A program made the position numbers and the translations under genes. The notes under the pieces were generated by a model, which saw nothing but the letters and a program-made list of their open reading frames with translations, searched no databases and was not told the origin of the DNA. A DNA stretch of 64,000 nucleotides from Spirochaetaceae bacterium. Lineage in GTDB: Bacteria; Spirochaetota; Spirochaetia; Treponematales; Treponemataceae. Location of the stretch: the NCBI GenBank assembly GCA_017618015.1, contig JAFZVC010000065.1, forward strand, positions 100,210-164,209. The letters run 5' to 3'. Positions 16,654 through 24,384 of the stretch are shown one piece after another (positions within the stretch are counted from its first letter, which is position 1; every line of letters begins with the position of its first letter).

Positions 16654-17148
16654 CTACTCTTCACACAGCGCGTTTTCCAGCATCAGATGCATCTCTTCAA
16701 AATCGTCCTCTGTGATGCAAAAACGCTCCATGTCTACATGCCCTTGCGTAAACCGCACGCCTTCAGCCTCGAGTTTTTCCTGCTGAACGAGAGGCCCGCC
16801 GAACGAGAAACTGCCTGAACAAAAGCCTTTTGCGTTAACTACGCGGTGGCACGGCGTAAAACTGTTGTCTGGATTTTTGTGAAGTGTGTTGCCAACATAC
16901 CGGCGCAAGTTGCGGTTTCCTGCAAGGGCAGCGATTTGCGAATACGTTGCGACTTTTCCGCGCGGAATGCAGCGGACGGCGGCGTATATTCTTTCTGCGA
17001 GCGGAGAGGGGGTAGCGGACAAGACCGGAGCTCGCCGGACTTCTGTACGGCGAGCGAGGACTTGGGAGCGAGGGGGAGACTGGCTCGAAACTTCGCACTT
17101 CGTGCTCGTTGCGGAATTCCCCCCTGCTCCATTATATTTAGATTCCAA
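16654..17148 (-). CDS. MGMT-family DNA alkyl-transferase domain protein (start uncertain)
   Basis: The last ~120 residues form a methylguanine-DNA-methyltransferase DNA-binding domain: [35 protein letters not shown] and [11 protein letters not shown]. The active-site Cys in PCHR is present, unlike in most alkyltransferase-like proteins. No N-terminal Ada-type domain is present. The longest frame starts with TTG at 17148, overlapping the end of thrS by 11 bp, but its first ~42 residues are low-complexity and lie in GC-rich DNA resembling the intergenic repeats. A TTG at 17022 gives a ~122-residue protein of the usual compact size and is more plausible. It likely repairs or flags O6-alkylguanine. 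Confidence 0.75.
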   Translation of the reverse strand: MESKYNGAGGNSATSTKCEVSSQSPPRSQVLARRTEVRRAPVLSATPSPLAERIYAAVRCIPRGKVATYSQIAALAGNRNLRRYVGNTLHKNPDNSFTPCHRVVNAKGFCSGSFSFGGPLVQQEKLEAEGVRFTQGHVDMERFCITEDDFEEMHLMLENALCEE

Positions 17149-18877
17149 CGAAGTGCGTATCTACTTTTTCTTTTATGTACGCGATGAAATCTTCAACCTT
17201 CATTACCTGCTGCGGACGACCGTCACGGAAGCGAACCGCGACAGTTCCTTCGGACTTCTCCTTCTCGCCCACGACAAGCATGTACGGAATCTTCTGAAGC
17301 TGAGCCGCCTTGATTTTTCCCTTCATGTTGTCGGAACCAAGGTCTGCCGCCGCGCGGTAGCCCGCGTCAATCAGCTTGCCCATAACTTCTTCGGCGTAAT
17401 CGTTGAAAGCCGGTGAAACAGGAATCATCGCAACCTGCTGGAACGCAAGCCATGCAGGGAAGTTGCCAGCGAAGTTTTCGATAAGGATTCCCAGGAACCG
17501 CTCGAACGAACCGAGTACCGCGCGGTGAAGCATTATCGGGTGATGCTTCTGGTTGTCCGCGCCGATGTATGTCGCATCAAGACGCTCCGCTGATGGCAGC
17601 TGATAGTCTACCTGAATCGTACCGCACTGCCATTCGCGTCCAAGGCAGTCGAAAAGCTTGAACTCAAGCTTAGGACCGTAGAACGCACCCTCGCCCGGCT
17701 GAATCTCGTACTCAAGACCCGCCTCGTGGCAAGCGTCAGAAAGCTGCTTCTCAGCGCGCTCCCAAGTAGCCAAATCGCCAACGTGGTCCTCCGGCATCGT
17801 TGAAAACTTAACGACGAGCTTGTCAAAACCAAAGTCGTGATAAACGTTCTTCAAAAGCTTGCAGAACTTAGCGACCTCCGGCCCAAGCTGATCTTCCGTA
17901 CAGAAAATATGCGCGTCATCCTGCACGAAACCGCGGATACGCATAATTCCGTGCAAAGTTCCGCTTGGCTCGTTGCGGACATCGTTTCCGAACTCGGCAA
18001 GACGCATAGGCAGGTCTTTGTATGAGCGAAGGCGGCTCTTGAAAATCTCAATCGCGCCAGGGCAGTTCATCGGCTTGATGGCGAACGTGCGCTTCTCGCT
18101 CTCTGTGATGAACATCAGCTCCTTGTAGTGACCCCAGTGACCGGAACGCTCCCACAAAGTGCGCGGCATAATAGCAGGCGTGTTGACCTCTTTGTAGCCG
18201 TCGCGCAGAATCATCTTCCGCATGTAGTCCTTCATCACGTTGTAGATTGTCCATCCGTTCGGATGCCAGAAAATCTGACCCGGATCCTCAGGATCAAGGT
18301 GGAACAAGTCCATCTCCTGACCAATCTTGCGGTGATCGCGCTTCTCTGCCTCCGCAAGCATGTTAAGGTAATCCTTAAGCTGCTGAGGCTTCTCCCATGC
18401 AGTACCGTAGATACGTGTAAGCATAGGACGATTTATATCTCCGCGCCAGTATGCGCCGGCAATCTTCATAAGCTTGAAAGCCTGAGAATTGATTTCCTTT
18501 GTGTTCGCAACGTGCGGACCGCGGCACAAATCAAGATAACCGTCCTGCTCATAGGTGGTTATTGTCTCGCCATCGGGCATGTCGTTAATCAGCTCAATCT
18601 TGTAGGGCTGATCCTTGAAAAGGCTCAGGGCTTCTTCTTTTGATACTTCCTTGCGGATGAAATCGTGATTTCCGCTTACAATGCGGCGCATCTCTTTCTC
18701 AATCTCTGCAAGATCATCTTCCTTGATCGGGCGTGAGAGGTCAAAGTCATAATAGAAACCGGTGTCAATGCTCGGTCCTATAGCGATTTTGCTGCCCGGA
18801 AACAGTTTAAGAACTGCTTCTGCCATGACATGAGCCGTACTATGTCGTACGATGCTCAATCTTTCATTGTTTTCCAT
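17138..18877 (-). CDS. thrS: Threonine-tRNA ligase without TGS domain
   Basis: Cytosolic aminoacyl-tRNA synthetase of 579 aa that charges tRNA-Thr. It starts directly in the editing domain (HSTAH near residues 12-16, CRGPH near 118-122); the ~60-residue TGS domain of the 642-aa E. coli enzyme is missing. The class II core has motif 2 ([11 protein letters not shown], then [11 protein letters not shown]) and motif 3 ([11 protein letters not shown]). Zinc ligands Cys (MNCPG), His (DDAH) and His (MLHRA) are present. The common MNCPGH reads MNCPGA here, and the CHRNE of motif 2 reads DVRNE. The C-terminal anticodon-binding domain covers the last ~100 residues. The ATG at 18877 has an AAGGA site, and a good promoter lies 54 bp upstream. 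Confidence 0.97.
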   Translation of the reverse strand: MENNERLSIVRHSTAHVMAEAVLKLFPGSKIAIGPSIDTGFYYDFDLSRPIKEDDLAEIEKEMRRIVSGNHDFIRKEVSKEEALSLFKDQPYKIELINDMPDGETITTYEQDGYLDLCRGPHVANTKEINSQAFKLMKIAGAYWRGDINRPMLTRIYGTAWEKPQQLKDYLNMLAEAEKRDHRKIGQEMDLFHLDPEDPGQIFWHPNGWTIYNVMKDYMRKMILRDGYKEVNTPAIMPRTLWERSGHWGHYKELMFITESEKRTFAIKPMNCPGAIEIFKSRLRSYKDLPMRLAEFGNDVRNEPSGTLHGIMRIRGFVQDDAHIFCTEDQLGPEVAKFCKLLKNVYHDFGFDKLVVKFSTMPEDHVGDLATWERAEKQLSDACHEAGLEYEIQPGEGAFYGPKLEFKLFDCLGREWQCGTIQVDYQLPSAERLDATYIGADNQKHHPIMLHRAVLGSFERFLGILIENFAGNFPAWLAFQQVAMIPVSPAFNDYAEEVMGKLIDAGYRAAADLGSDNMKGKIKAAQLQKIPYMLVVGEKEKSEGTVAVRFRDGRPQQVMKVEDFIAYIKEKVDTHFVGI

Positions 18878-18930
18878 GATGCATTCCTTCTACTCGCAGT
18901 TACATCCTGCGGCAATAGTTTAATGCGGTA

Positions 18931-18959
18931 AGTATAGACGTAAGCAGATTTTTTTTCAA
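18931..18959 (-). promoter_or_regulatory. thrS promoter
   Basis: Minus-strand -35 TTGAAA (18954-18959), 17-bp spacer with an A-tract, and -10 TATACT (18931-18936). The expected leader is about 47 nt and contains an AAGGA ribosome site; I saw no T-box structure. Confidence 0.7.
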
Positions 18960-18964
18960 TCGGA

Positions 18965-19140
18965 ACGGGGGAGGGAGAATTACAGGAGGGCGGAGCACCG
19001 CCCTACGCCTCAAAGCAAGTCGCTACACGAATCGCCTCTGCAAGCAGAGCCGATTCTCTCCGCTTTGTTGCTTTTCGTCTACCCCCCCTGCGGGGTACAT
19101 ACTCGTCTTTCAACCCCGCAACGCCCCAGATGGAATATCA
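18965..19140. repeat. GC-rich intergenic repeat region
   Basis: About 175 bp of GC-rich sequence between thrS and the next gene carries several inverted repeats: AGGGCGG-AGCA-CCGCCCT near 18988, a CTCTGC/GCAGAG pair near 19037, and a CCCC/GGGG pair near 19085. It resembles the other intergenic GC-rich elements of this window. No coding potential is seen. Confidence 0.5.
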
Positions 19141-19163
19141 AAATTTACGCTGCCTTAGCGTGG

Positions 19164-19193
19164 TTTACATTTATTATTTTGTAAGATTATAAT
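19164..19193 (+). promoter_or_regulatory. Promoter of the secreted coiled-coil protein gene
   Basis: -35 TTTACA (19164-19169), 18-bp AT-rich spacer, -10 TATAAT (19188-19193), giving a leader of about 30 nt with an AGGGGA ribosome site before the ATG at 19232. Confidence 0.7.
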
Positions 19194-19231
19194 TAAAGTC
19201 TGAACATACTTGTAATTAAGGGGAATCCTAA

Positions 19232-19936
19232 ATGAAAAAAAGCCTGTGTGCATTATTCATTTTTCAATTTATTAGTATATTCTCTCTTTATGCCGCTCCA
19301 AATACAGCTACTGCCGAAAGATATATGACTTCTGCAAATGAACAGTATGGTCTTGAAAACTTTTCCAAGGCATATACATACATGAATTATGTTCTAGAAC
19401 AATACGATGAAAAGACAGTAACGCTTCAGGTAAAATGTCTGGCGGAACTTATCTATTATGATTATCTGGATGATATTGGGAATAAAAAGGATCTTGCCGC
19501 TTTCAAAGAATATCAGGACAGCGTGAACGATTTTCCATACATTGTTAGTGACCGTATCCAGAAAAAACTTGATACCTTGGTTCCCGTATTTATAAAGATA
19601 GAAGAGGAAGAGCAGAAAAAGAAAGCACAGGTTGCTCAGACAGTCCAACAACAGCAGACTGCAACACAGCGCATACAACAAGCAACGACAACACAGAGCA
19701 CCACAGAAATAAGAGCTACAATCCAAGCTTCTAACGATGAGCTCTCAAGGAAGTTAGAAAATCTTGAACAGCTTATCATTCAACTGAAGAGCATCATACA
19801 AGATGACGGATATTATGGCATCAAACCAGAAGATATAGAGCTTTTACGAAAACTATACAGTTTGTCAGAAACAAACCAAAATGCTGTCAAATCCCTGCTT
19901 GATATCCTTTACGAGCAGGAACAAAACTCAAAATAA
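19232..19936 (+). CDS. Exported helical protein with Gln-rich coiled coil
   Basis: Protein of 234 aa with a signal peptide (residues ~1-21, core LCALFIFQFISIFSLYAA). Residues 30-130 are helical and recall TPR-like repeats (YMTSANEQYGLENFSKAYTYMNYVL). Residues ~125-165 are rich in Gln, Thr and Ala with a likely coiled coil, followed by a leucine-rich helix (LSRKLENLEQLIIQLKSII). It is predicted periplasmic or surface-associated. No named family is recognised. It is transcribed alone from the promoter at 19164; the operon downstream is convergent. Confidence 0.75.
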   Translation: MKKSLCALFIFQFISIFSLYAAPNTATAERYMTSANEQYGLENFSKAYTYMNYVLEQYDEKTVTLQVKCLAELIYYDYLDDIGNKKDLAAFKEYQDSVNDFPYIVSDRIQKKLDTLVPVFIKIEEEEQKKKAQVAQTVQQQQTATQRIQQATTTQSTTEIRATIQASNDELSRKLENLEQLIIQLKSIIQDDGYYGIKPEDIELLRKLYSLSETNQNAVKSLLDILYEQEQNSK

Positions 19937-20000
19937 CCATTTATTCCGCAAGCAATAGTTTTATGCTGTCATCCGATTTGTTTCTTGATTTTTAAAATTG

Positions 20001-20276
20001 TTATGCGCTCTCATTCAAAACTTTTATGGAACAATCCTTTATGAATTCTGGCGCAAAATCCAAACCATTTGACCAAGATACCGTATGATTTTTGATACAG
20101 AAATCCTTAAAAAGTGAAATATCTTTCAAAGAAGAAATAATCGGTCGGGAATCCGAAAGAATCGTTTTTTCAAAATCTGCGATATGAGAACTTCCATCAT
20201 TAAAAGCTACCACAAGCTTATAATCTTCATAATATTTGGCAGATTCAACATGTAGCAGGGAAGATTTATCTTGCAT
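20001..20276 (-). CDS. DUF2442-family protein, third gene of the MNT/HEPN operon
   Basis: Small protein of 91 aa that fits DUF2442: a central LVVAFNDGSSHIADFEKT block, a LKDISLFKDFCIKN segment and TVSWSNGLDFAPEFIKD at the end. DUF2442 proteins often sit next to DUF4160 or toxin-antitoxin genes and are suspected DNA-binding antitoxin-like factors, without proven biochemistry that I can cite. The start overlaps the HEPN stop in a TAATG arrangement, so translation is coupled. It may act as a second antitoxin or repressor of the operon; this is an inference. Confidence 0.75.
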   Translation of the reverse strand: MQDKSSLLHVESAKYYEDYKLVVAFNDGSSHIADFEKTILSDSRPIISSLKDISLFKDFCIKNHTVSWSNGLDFAPEFIKDCSIKVLNESA

Positions 20277-20716
20277 TACATCAACTCAACATACCTGGTT
20301 ATAGCAGCTTTTACAGTCTGCCAAAAATCCAGCAATCCTATGAATAGATGTGAACATTTTTCCCATTTAATTGTATAACCGTAAGTATGACGAAAAAAGT
20401 GTCTAAATCCCATATACTCTGTAAGCAACAATCGTAAATCTGATGGCAAAAAATCAGGCTGTGCGAACATACAATCAACAAGATTCCTATGCCATTGAGG
20501 GGATGTTTTAAAATCAAAATTCAAAGACTTTCCAAGCAGAACGAAAATGTTTTCTATCCCGTTATAAAACGAGTGTAATATACCTCCGACAGCAGTTATT
20601 TCAATAAAATCAGGTTCTCTGTTTTTACAGAGCGAAAGAAGAGGCTTGGATTTATCTATCAATTCATCAATCTGAGATATCTCATAACTGACTTTTGTTT
20701 TTATGCTGTCATCCAA
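20276..20716 (-). CDS. HEPN-domain protein (HepT-like, putative RNase toxin)
   Basis: Helical protein of 146 aa. The HEPN nuclease motif Rx4H is visible in FRHFFRHTYGY (Arg and His four residues apart, then Tyr). The rest fits a four-helix HEPN bundle with a FYNGIENIFVLLGK helix. HepT proteins are RNases or NTP-dependent toxins controlled by MNT partners that add AMP to a Tyr in the RNxxxHxY-type region; the Tyr here follows the His. The start is TTG at 20716, overlapping the MNT gene by 8 bp, with an AGGAG site in the MNT gene. With its neighbours it forms a compact toxin-antitoxin-like operon. Confidence 0.78.
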   Translation of the reverse strand: MDDSIKTKVSYEISQIDELIDKSKPLLSLCKNREPDFIEITAVGGILHSFYNGIENIFVLLGKSLNFDFKTSPQWHRNLVDCMFAQPDFLPSDLRLLLTEYMGFRHFFRHTYGYTIKWEKCSHLFIGLLDFWQTVKAAITRYVELM

Positions 20717-20984
20717 TTTTTCGTAATTCTCCTAAACTTTGCAGAAGAGCGAAAAACTGTGGCTTTTCGTCAAAATCGACCAAATCTACTGTTTTTCCAG
20801 TGGCATCCTCAAGCATTGAATGTGTGGCAAAAAACTTCTGAGGAGGAAGACCTTTTATTCCAATATCGATATCTGAATACTCATCAGGATTTCCGTTGAC
20901 ATAAGAACCAAAAATATAGCTTTCTGTACAGCCCATTGATGCAAGCACATCTGAAATTTTCATGGTAATGTCATTGGTCAGCAT
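20709..20984 (-). CDS. Minimal nucleotidyltransferase (MNT) antitoxin candidate
   Basis: Protein of 91 aa with the nucleotidyltransferase motif FGSYVNGNPDEYSDIDIGI, that is GS-x10-DxD, and a third acidic residue in VDLVDFDE. Minimal nucleotidyltransferases of this type pair with HEPN toxins; in the MntA/HepT system the MNT protein neutralises the toxin by AMPylation. It is the first gene of the operon, with an AGGAGG ribosome site six bases from the ATG at 20984; an in-frame ATG at 20963 is an alternative. Activity is plausible because all catalytic acids are present. Confidence 0.82.
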   Translation of the reverse strand: MLTNDITMKISDVLASMGCTESYIFGSYVNGNPDEYSDIDIGIKGLPPQKFFATHSMLEDATGKTVDLVDFDEKPQFFALLQSLGELRKIG

Positions 20985-21002
20985 ATTTCTTCCTCCTGTC
21001 TA

Positions 21003-21040
21003 TAATATACCATATTTTCACAAATTGTGTTTAAATTGTG
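21003..21040 (-). promoter_or_regulatory. Promoter/operator region of the MNT-HEPN-DUF2442 operon
   Basis: A minus-strand extended -10 (TGG before TATATT, near 21003-21011) lies upstream of the MNT ribosome site. Just upstream a CACAA/TTGTG inverted repeat (21019-21029) is followed by a second AAATTGTG copy (21033-21040). Closely spaced repeats over the promoter are typical of autoregulated toxin-antitoxin operons. Confidence 0.4.
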
Positions 21041-21094
21041 GAACATAGGATTATTTACGACCCCAAAATTCCGTCGCTCCCCCAGCCCTCTCCC

Positions 21095-22132
21095 TCATTT
21101 CGGTTCGGCGCACTCGTAGATGACAAGGTTTCCGTCCACAAGCTCCACGCCGGCGCAGTGATTATACCTGCTTCCAAGCTTCGCGAACGGCTCCTCACTA
21201 CGCTTAATTTCCGCGCCGTCCCAATAAAGCAGATACAGCTTATCCCCTTTTACGCCGACATAATACGTCTCGCCATTCCACTTGAAAGAGCCGCTTACGT
21301 AACCGATGCCATCAATCACTAACTCGTGCCACTTGGCATAGTCAGCCCAATTGCTGTCATCAGCAACGTACGCATAGACGGAGCTAACCCTTTGATCCTC
21401 GTACAAAAACACGGTGTTGTTCTCCGCATCAAGATAATGAATCGTACGCTCCATATTAAAACCACCCGGATTCGCTTTCACCTCGTCCGTCACCTCAAAA
21501 TTCTCGTCAAACAGCGTGATACAATACGAGTCCGGATCGTTCCATTTTTTTGCCCCGACCGAGAAATAAAAGCCGTTTTCAAAGCCACCCGCTGCCAGAC
21601 AATATTTGTCGTAGTAATAAATCACAAAAATCTCATGCGGGATATTTTTCTCCACAAGCATGACATAGCCCAAATTGTCATCAGACACCATAAAATAGTC
21701 GTCATCAGCCTCATCCACATTATGAATATGAGTTGGAGGCGGAAAATAAACACCCCACACAGATTCTTCAGTCACCAAGTCCAAAGCTTCAAGCATCTCC
21801 GTCCTGCCGATTGCACGGACAAGATATTTACTGTCATCGGTTATCGTAAAATCGTTGACAATTTCAGTTTCAAAATCATCGGACGTAAACTCATGCTCCG
21901 AGCCATCGGGATACTGCAGCATGATTCCGCAACTAGTCCAAGTCTCCCAAGAAAAGCCTTTGTATCCGTTCGCGAAAGGCTTGAAAACATACCAGTTCGA
22001 TTCTTTTACAGTAACAGATTTCAGCCCCATAACAGGCTCAAAAGCACGGTCGGTCGTTTCCAGCGAATACGCGGGAAAAAACAGCGAAACACCGACAACC
22101 AGAAAAAACAGTTTTTTGTTCAAGACACTCAT
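21095..22132 (-). CDS. Exported hypothetical protein
   Basis: Protein of 345 aa with an N-terminal signal peptide (hydrophobic core KLFFLVVGVSLFFPAYS, mature from about residue 24). The mature part has many short Tyr-, Trp- and Asp-rich strands, as in a beta-propeller or other all-beta fold, but no named family is recognised. The ATG at 22132 has no Shine-Dalgarno; a TATGAT -10 lies 6 nt upstream with a well-placed -35, so the mRNA is probably leaderless. It is a single gene between the toxin-antitoxin operon and the divergent region leading to rubrerythrin. Confidence 0.7.
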   Translation of the reverse strand: MSVLNKKLFFLVVGVSLFFPAYSLETTDRAFEPVMGLKSVTVKESNWYVFKPFANGYKGFSWETWTSCGIMLQYPDGSEHEFTSDDFETEIVNDFTITDDSKYLVRAIGRTEMLEALDLVTEESVWGVYFPPPTHIHNVDEADDDYFMVSDDNLGYVMLVEKNIPHEIFVIYYYDKYCLAAGGFENGFYFSVGAKKWNDPDSYCITLFDENFEVTDEVKANPGGFNMERTIHYLDAENNTVFLYEDQRVSSVYAYVADDSNWADYAKWHELVIDGIGYVSGSFKWNGETYYVGVKGDKLYLLYWDGAEIKRSEEPFAKLGSRYNHCAGVELVDGNLVIYECAEPK

Positions 22133-22138
22133 AAATCA

Positions 22139-22167
22139 ATCATAAATGTAAAGTTCAATGGTGACAA
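22139..22167 (-). promoter_or_regulatory. Promoter with leaderless spacing for the exported hypothetical protein
   Basis: Minus-strand -35 TTGTCA (22162-22167), 17-bp spacer, -10 TATGAT (22139-22144), then only 6 nt to the ATG at 22132. Confidence 0.7.
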
Positions 22168-22266
22168 GAGAACGCTCCTGCGCATTGCCCAAAAAAAAAT
22201 GCGATTTTAAGCTTATTTTAAGTTTGTTTTCAGATTCCTTTAAGCGTAGGCGGATATCTTCTAACC

Positions 22267-22455
22267 ATGACAATTGAAGCATACAAAAACACAGGAACAA
22301 GTTTCATGCTTACACGAGAGCAGTTCGCGTTTCTAAATGCGCAAGTTTTGCTGCATTTGAGCGCGTTCAAATCCGAAGTAACAACGGATATAGGGATTCT
22401 GTTCCGAAGTGGAAGTCAGAGCACGCCAATTGCTCTGCCAGAAAAGATGCTTTAA
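22267..22455 (+). CDS. Small hypothetical ORF or part of a small RNA gene
   Basis: An open frame of 62 codons lies just before a strong plus-strand terminator (22476-22514), so this stretch is probably transcribed. The peptide has no signal, membrane segment or known motif, and no Shine-Dalgarno precedes the ATG. It could be a small protein or a chance frame inside a non-coding RNA. Coding status is unresolved. Confidence 0.35.
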   Translation: MTIEAYKNTGTSFMLTREQFAFLNAQVLLHLSAFKSEVTTDIGILFRSGSQSTPIALPEKML

Positions 22456-22475
22456 AACCAGTGTGTGTTTCATAG

Positions 22476-22514
22476 GCGGCTGTACCTTCCTCCTCCTGTA
22501 CAGCCGCTTTTTTT
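22476..22514 (+). terminator. Rho-independent terminator
   Basis: A perfect 10-bp stem (22476-22485 with 22498-22507) and a 12-base pyrimidine loop are followed by seven T. It is oriented to end a plus-strand transcript coming from the 22267-22455 region. Confidence 0.88.
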
Positions 22515-22537
22515 ATCTAAAACAATCAATTTTCTTC

Positions 22538-22566
22538 TTGACAACTTCAATATCTTAACATAAAAT
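22538..22566 (+). promoter_or_regulatory. Promoter of the rubrerythrin-perR operon
   Basis: Perfect -35 TTGACA (22538-22543), 17-bp spacer, and -10 TAAAAT (22561-22566). Transcription should start near 22573, inside the PerR box. Confidence 0.85.
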
Positions 22567-22571
22567 CAAAA

Positions 22572-22586
22572 TTGTAATGATTACAA
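22572..22586 (+). promoter_or_regulatory. PerR box (7-1-7 palindrome)
   Basis: TTGTAATGATTACAA is a perfect 7-1-7 inverted repeat matching the Bacillus PerR box TTATAATNATTATAA in all but two symmetric positions. It covers the predicted transcription start, so bound PerR would block the operon that encodes it. Confidence 0.85.
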
Positions 22587-22621
22587 CTTTATTATAAGTT
22601 TAATCAAATGGGGGTATATAT

Positions 22622-23164
22622 ATGAAAGAATGGGTTTGCAGTGTATGCGGTTATGTTCACACAGGAGATGAGGCACCGGACGCATGTCCACAGTGCAGGG
22701 CACCAAAAGAAAAATTCACAGAAAGAGAAGGCTTCAAGGGCTGGGCTGATGAGCACAAAATCGGCGTTGCACAGGGACTCGATCCAGAAGTAGTTCAGGG
22801 ATTGAGAGAAAACTTCAACGGCGAATGCTCAGAAGTCGGTATGTATCTTGCCATGGCACGCCAGGCAGACAGAGAAGGCTATCCAGAAGTAGCTGAAGCA
22901 TTCAAGAGATACGCTTTCGAAGAAGCTGATCACGCATCACGTTTTGCAGAGCTTCTTGGCGAAGTCGTAACAAAATCAACGAAAAAGAACCTTGAGCTCA
23001 GAACAGCCGCAGAAGGCGGAGCATGCGAAGGCAAGCTCAAGCTGGCAAAGAAAGCAAAAGAGCTTGGCTACGACGCTGTTCATGACACTGTACATGAAAT
23101 GGCAAAAGACGAGGCTCGCCACGGAGCAGGCTTCAAAGGGCTTCTTGAAAGATATTTCGGCTAA
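22622..23164 (+). CDS. rbr: Rubrerythrin with N-terminal rubredoxin domain (reverse rubrerythrin)
   Basis: Cytosolic peroxide-scavenging protein of 180 aa. Residues 1-36 form a rubredoxin iron site (CSVCGY near 6-11, CPQCRAP near 22-28). Residues ~50-180 form a ferritin-like di-iron bundle ([41 protein letters not shown]). This domain order is the reverse of classical rubrerythrins. Reverse rubrerythrins of clostridia are NADH peroxidases with a small oxidase activity, strongly induced by oxygen, so a role in protecting an anaerobe from peroxide is expected. It is first in an operon with perR (9-bp gap) under a perfect PerR box. Confidence 0.94.
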   Translation: MKEWVCSVCGYVHTGDEAPDACPQCRAPKEKFTEREGFKGWADEHKIGVAQGLDPEVVQGLRENFNGECSEVGMYLAMARQADREGYPEVAEAFKRYAFEEADHASRFAELLGEVVTKSTKKNLELRTAAEGGACEGKLKLAKKAKELGYDAVHDTVHEMAKDEARHGAGFKGLLERYFG

Positions 23165-23173
23165 GGCTCAAAA

Positions 23174-23584
23174 ATGACGCATTCAGAAGCCGCGACAATG
23201 CTGGCAGAAAAAGGAATAAGACCGTCTCCACAAAGAATCGCCGTTTTGGAATATGTTAGGAACAACCCGATACATCCTACGGCGGACAAAGTGTACTGCG
23301 CTCTTTCTCCGGATATACCGTCTCTCTCCAAAACGACGGTGTATAACTCGCTTAAGCAGCTTGTTGCGGCTGGATTCCTGCAGACATTAAACATAGAGGA
23401 TGATGAGCTTCGCTATGACGGAAACATAGCGGCTCATTATCACTTTAAGTGCCTGAACTGCGGCGAAATATTCGATATTCCGGCAGAACACGGATTCAGC
23501 ATCCCTGCAATGCCGGAAAACTTCACAATCCAGAAAATCCAGACAAATCTTTGGGGCTTGTGCGGTTCTTGCCGCACAGAATAA
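23174..23584 (+). CDS. perR: Fur-family peroxide regulator PerR
   Basis: Fur-family repressor of 136 aa. A winged helix covers residues 1-80 (TPQR-like RPSPQRIAVLEYV; DIPSLSKTTVYNSLKQL). The dimerisation domain has two CxxC pairs (CLNCGE near 94-97, CGSC near 131-134) for structural zinc and a HYHF block with regulatory metal ligands. The operon partner rubrerythrin and the 7-1-7 palindrome upstream identify it as PerR rather than Fur or Zur. It should repress rbr-perR until peroxide oxidises its ligands. The ATG at 23174 is 9 bp past the rubrerythrin stop. Confidence 0.9.
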   Translation: MTHSEAATMLAEKGIRPSPQRIAVLEYVRNNPIHPTADKVYCALSPDIPSLSKTTVYNSLKQLVAAGFLQTLNIEDDELRYDGNIAAHYHFKCLNCGEIFDIPAEHGFSIPAMPENFTIQKIQTNLWGLCGSCRTE

Positions 23585-23617
23585 CGCAAATTTGGCGAAA
23601 ACCGCTTTAAACAAAAA

Positions 23618-23649
23618 AAAGCCTCGGTCACATTTCGTGCCAAGGCTTT
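23618..23649 (-). terminator. Bidirectional terminator between perR and rpmB
   Basis: Arms 23618-23627 and 23640-23649 (10 bp, one mismatch) are followed on the minus strand by eight T, suiting rpmB. On the plus strand a weaker T-rich stretch follows and may serve perR. Confidence 0.75.
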
Positions 23650-23670
23650 CTTCTATTGCGCATATAAAAC

Positions 23671-23862
23671 TCAAACTTTCTTAGTAATAAAACCGCTGCG
23701 AAGACAACGTGTACACATCTTTATTGTCATTGTCGTACCGCCAATTTCTGTCTTAACCTCAACAATATTCGGCTTCCACACACGGCGGACGTGGTTATAT
23801 GACTTTGAAACCTTATTACCTGTCATTGAGCCTTTTCCGCAAATATCACATCTTCTGGACAT
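23671..23862 (-). CDS. rpmB: 50S ribosomal protein L28
   Basis: Ribosomal protein of 63 aa. It begins SRRCDICGKG and contains a second cysteine pair, CTRC, near residue 50, so it is the zinc-binding (C+) form. The conserved parts GNKVSKSYNHVRRVWKPN and GGTTMTIKMCTRCLRSG fit L28. The ATG at 23862 follows an AGGAAGG ribosome site. It is a single gene with its own terminator at 23618. Confidence 0.96.
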   Translation of the reverse strand: MSRRCDICGKGSMTGNKVSKSYNHVRRVWKPNIVEVKTEIGGTTMTIKMCTRCLRSGFITKKV

Positions 23863-23936
23863 ATCAAAACCTTCCTGTAATTTGCTAGTTCGTTATAATA
23901 CCAGAATGGCACAATCGCGTCAATAAGTGAGCCCAG

Positions 23937-24371
23937 TCATTCCGCGAAATTCTCTGAAATTCGCGACAAAAGACTGTACAAAGCATCTTTATTCTGCTCC
24001 GTAAAGCCAGCAAAGCATTTTTCGTTCAGCGCAGATGAAATTGCGCCTGTTTCCACCGTGTACGTTTTTCCCTTTTCAGTAAGCTGCACGAAGACAACCC
24101 TGCTGTCCGTCTCTGACTGAATCCGCTCCACATACCCCTGCTCTTTCAGCTTGTTCACAAGAGCCGTCACCGTGGATTTGTCGCGGTGAATCGCTTCCGA
24201 AAGCTCCCGCATCGACATTTTTTCGTTTCTGGAAAGCTGGAACAAGATATTCCCGTGGGACGAAACCATCTCCGGCAGTCCGCGCTTCTGAAGCTCCGCT
24301 TTCAAAAACGAAGCTGACTGTGCATGGATTTTAGAAATAAGCGATAAGATATGAGAAGTTCTGCCGTTCAT
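23937..24371 (-). CDS. MarR-family transcription regulator
   Basis: Winged helix-turn-helix regulator of 144 aa. The helix-turn-helix lies near residues 50-75 (MSMRELSEAIHRDKSTVTALVNKL) and the wing follows (GYVERIQSETDSRVVFVQLTEKG). The N- and C-terminal helices form the dimer interface. The ATG at 24371 is preceded by TATAAT with a 7-nt gap and no Shine-Dalgarno, so the mRNA may be leaderless. A TTG one codon upstream is also in frame. Targets are unknown; the upstream secreted-protein gene (24385-25836), on the same strand, is a possible one. Confidence 0.88.
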   Translation of the reverse strand: MNGRTSHILSLISKIHAQSASFLKAELQKRGLPEMVSSHGNILFQLSRNEKMSMRELSEAIHRDKSTVTALVNKLKEQGYVERIQSETDSRVVFVQLTEKGKTYTVETGAISSALNEKCFAGFTEQNKDALYSLLSRISENFAE

Positions 24372-24378
24372 CAAAACG

Positions 24379-24384
24379 ATTATA
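24379..24384 (-). promoter_or_regulatory. -10 hexamer of the MarR gene, leaderless spacing
   Basis: Consensus TATAAT on the minus strand ends 7 nt before the ATG at 24371. The -35 would lie inside the end of the upstream gene and is weak. Confidence 0.45.

Larger units (their letters stand above)
19960..20719. repeat. 20-bp direct repeats flanking the HEPN-DUF2442 pair
   Basis: The sequence at 19960-19979 recurs at 20700-20719 with one difference (19 of 20 bases). The right copy covers the beginning of the HEPN gene, while the left copy lies past the end of the DUF2442 gene. Read on the minus strand, the left copy would encode the same start (Asp-Asp-Ser-Ile-Lys) and then soon stops, so it may be the remnant of a second HEPN copy. 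Confidence 0.5.

Noticed and set aside
18878..18930. T-box leader for thrS
   Set aside because: The predicted leader is only ~47 nt and has no T-box consensus or terminator-antiterminator pair.
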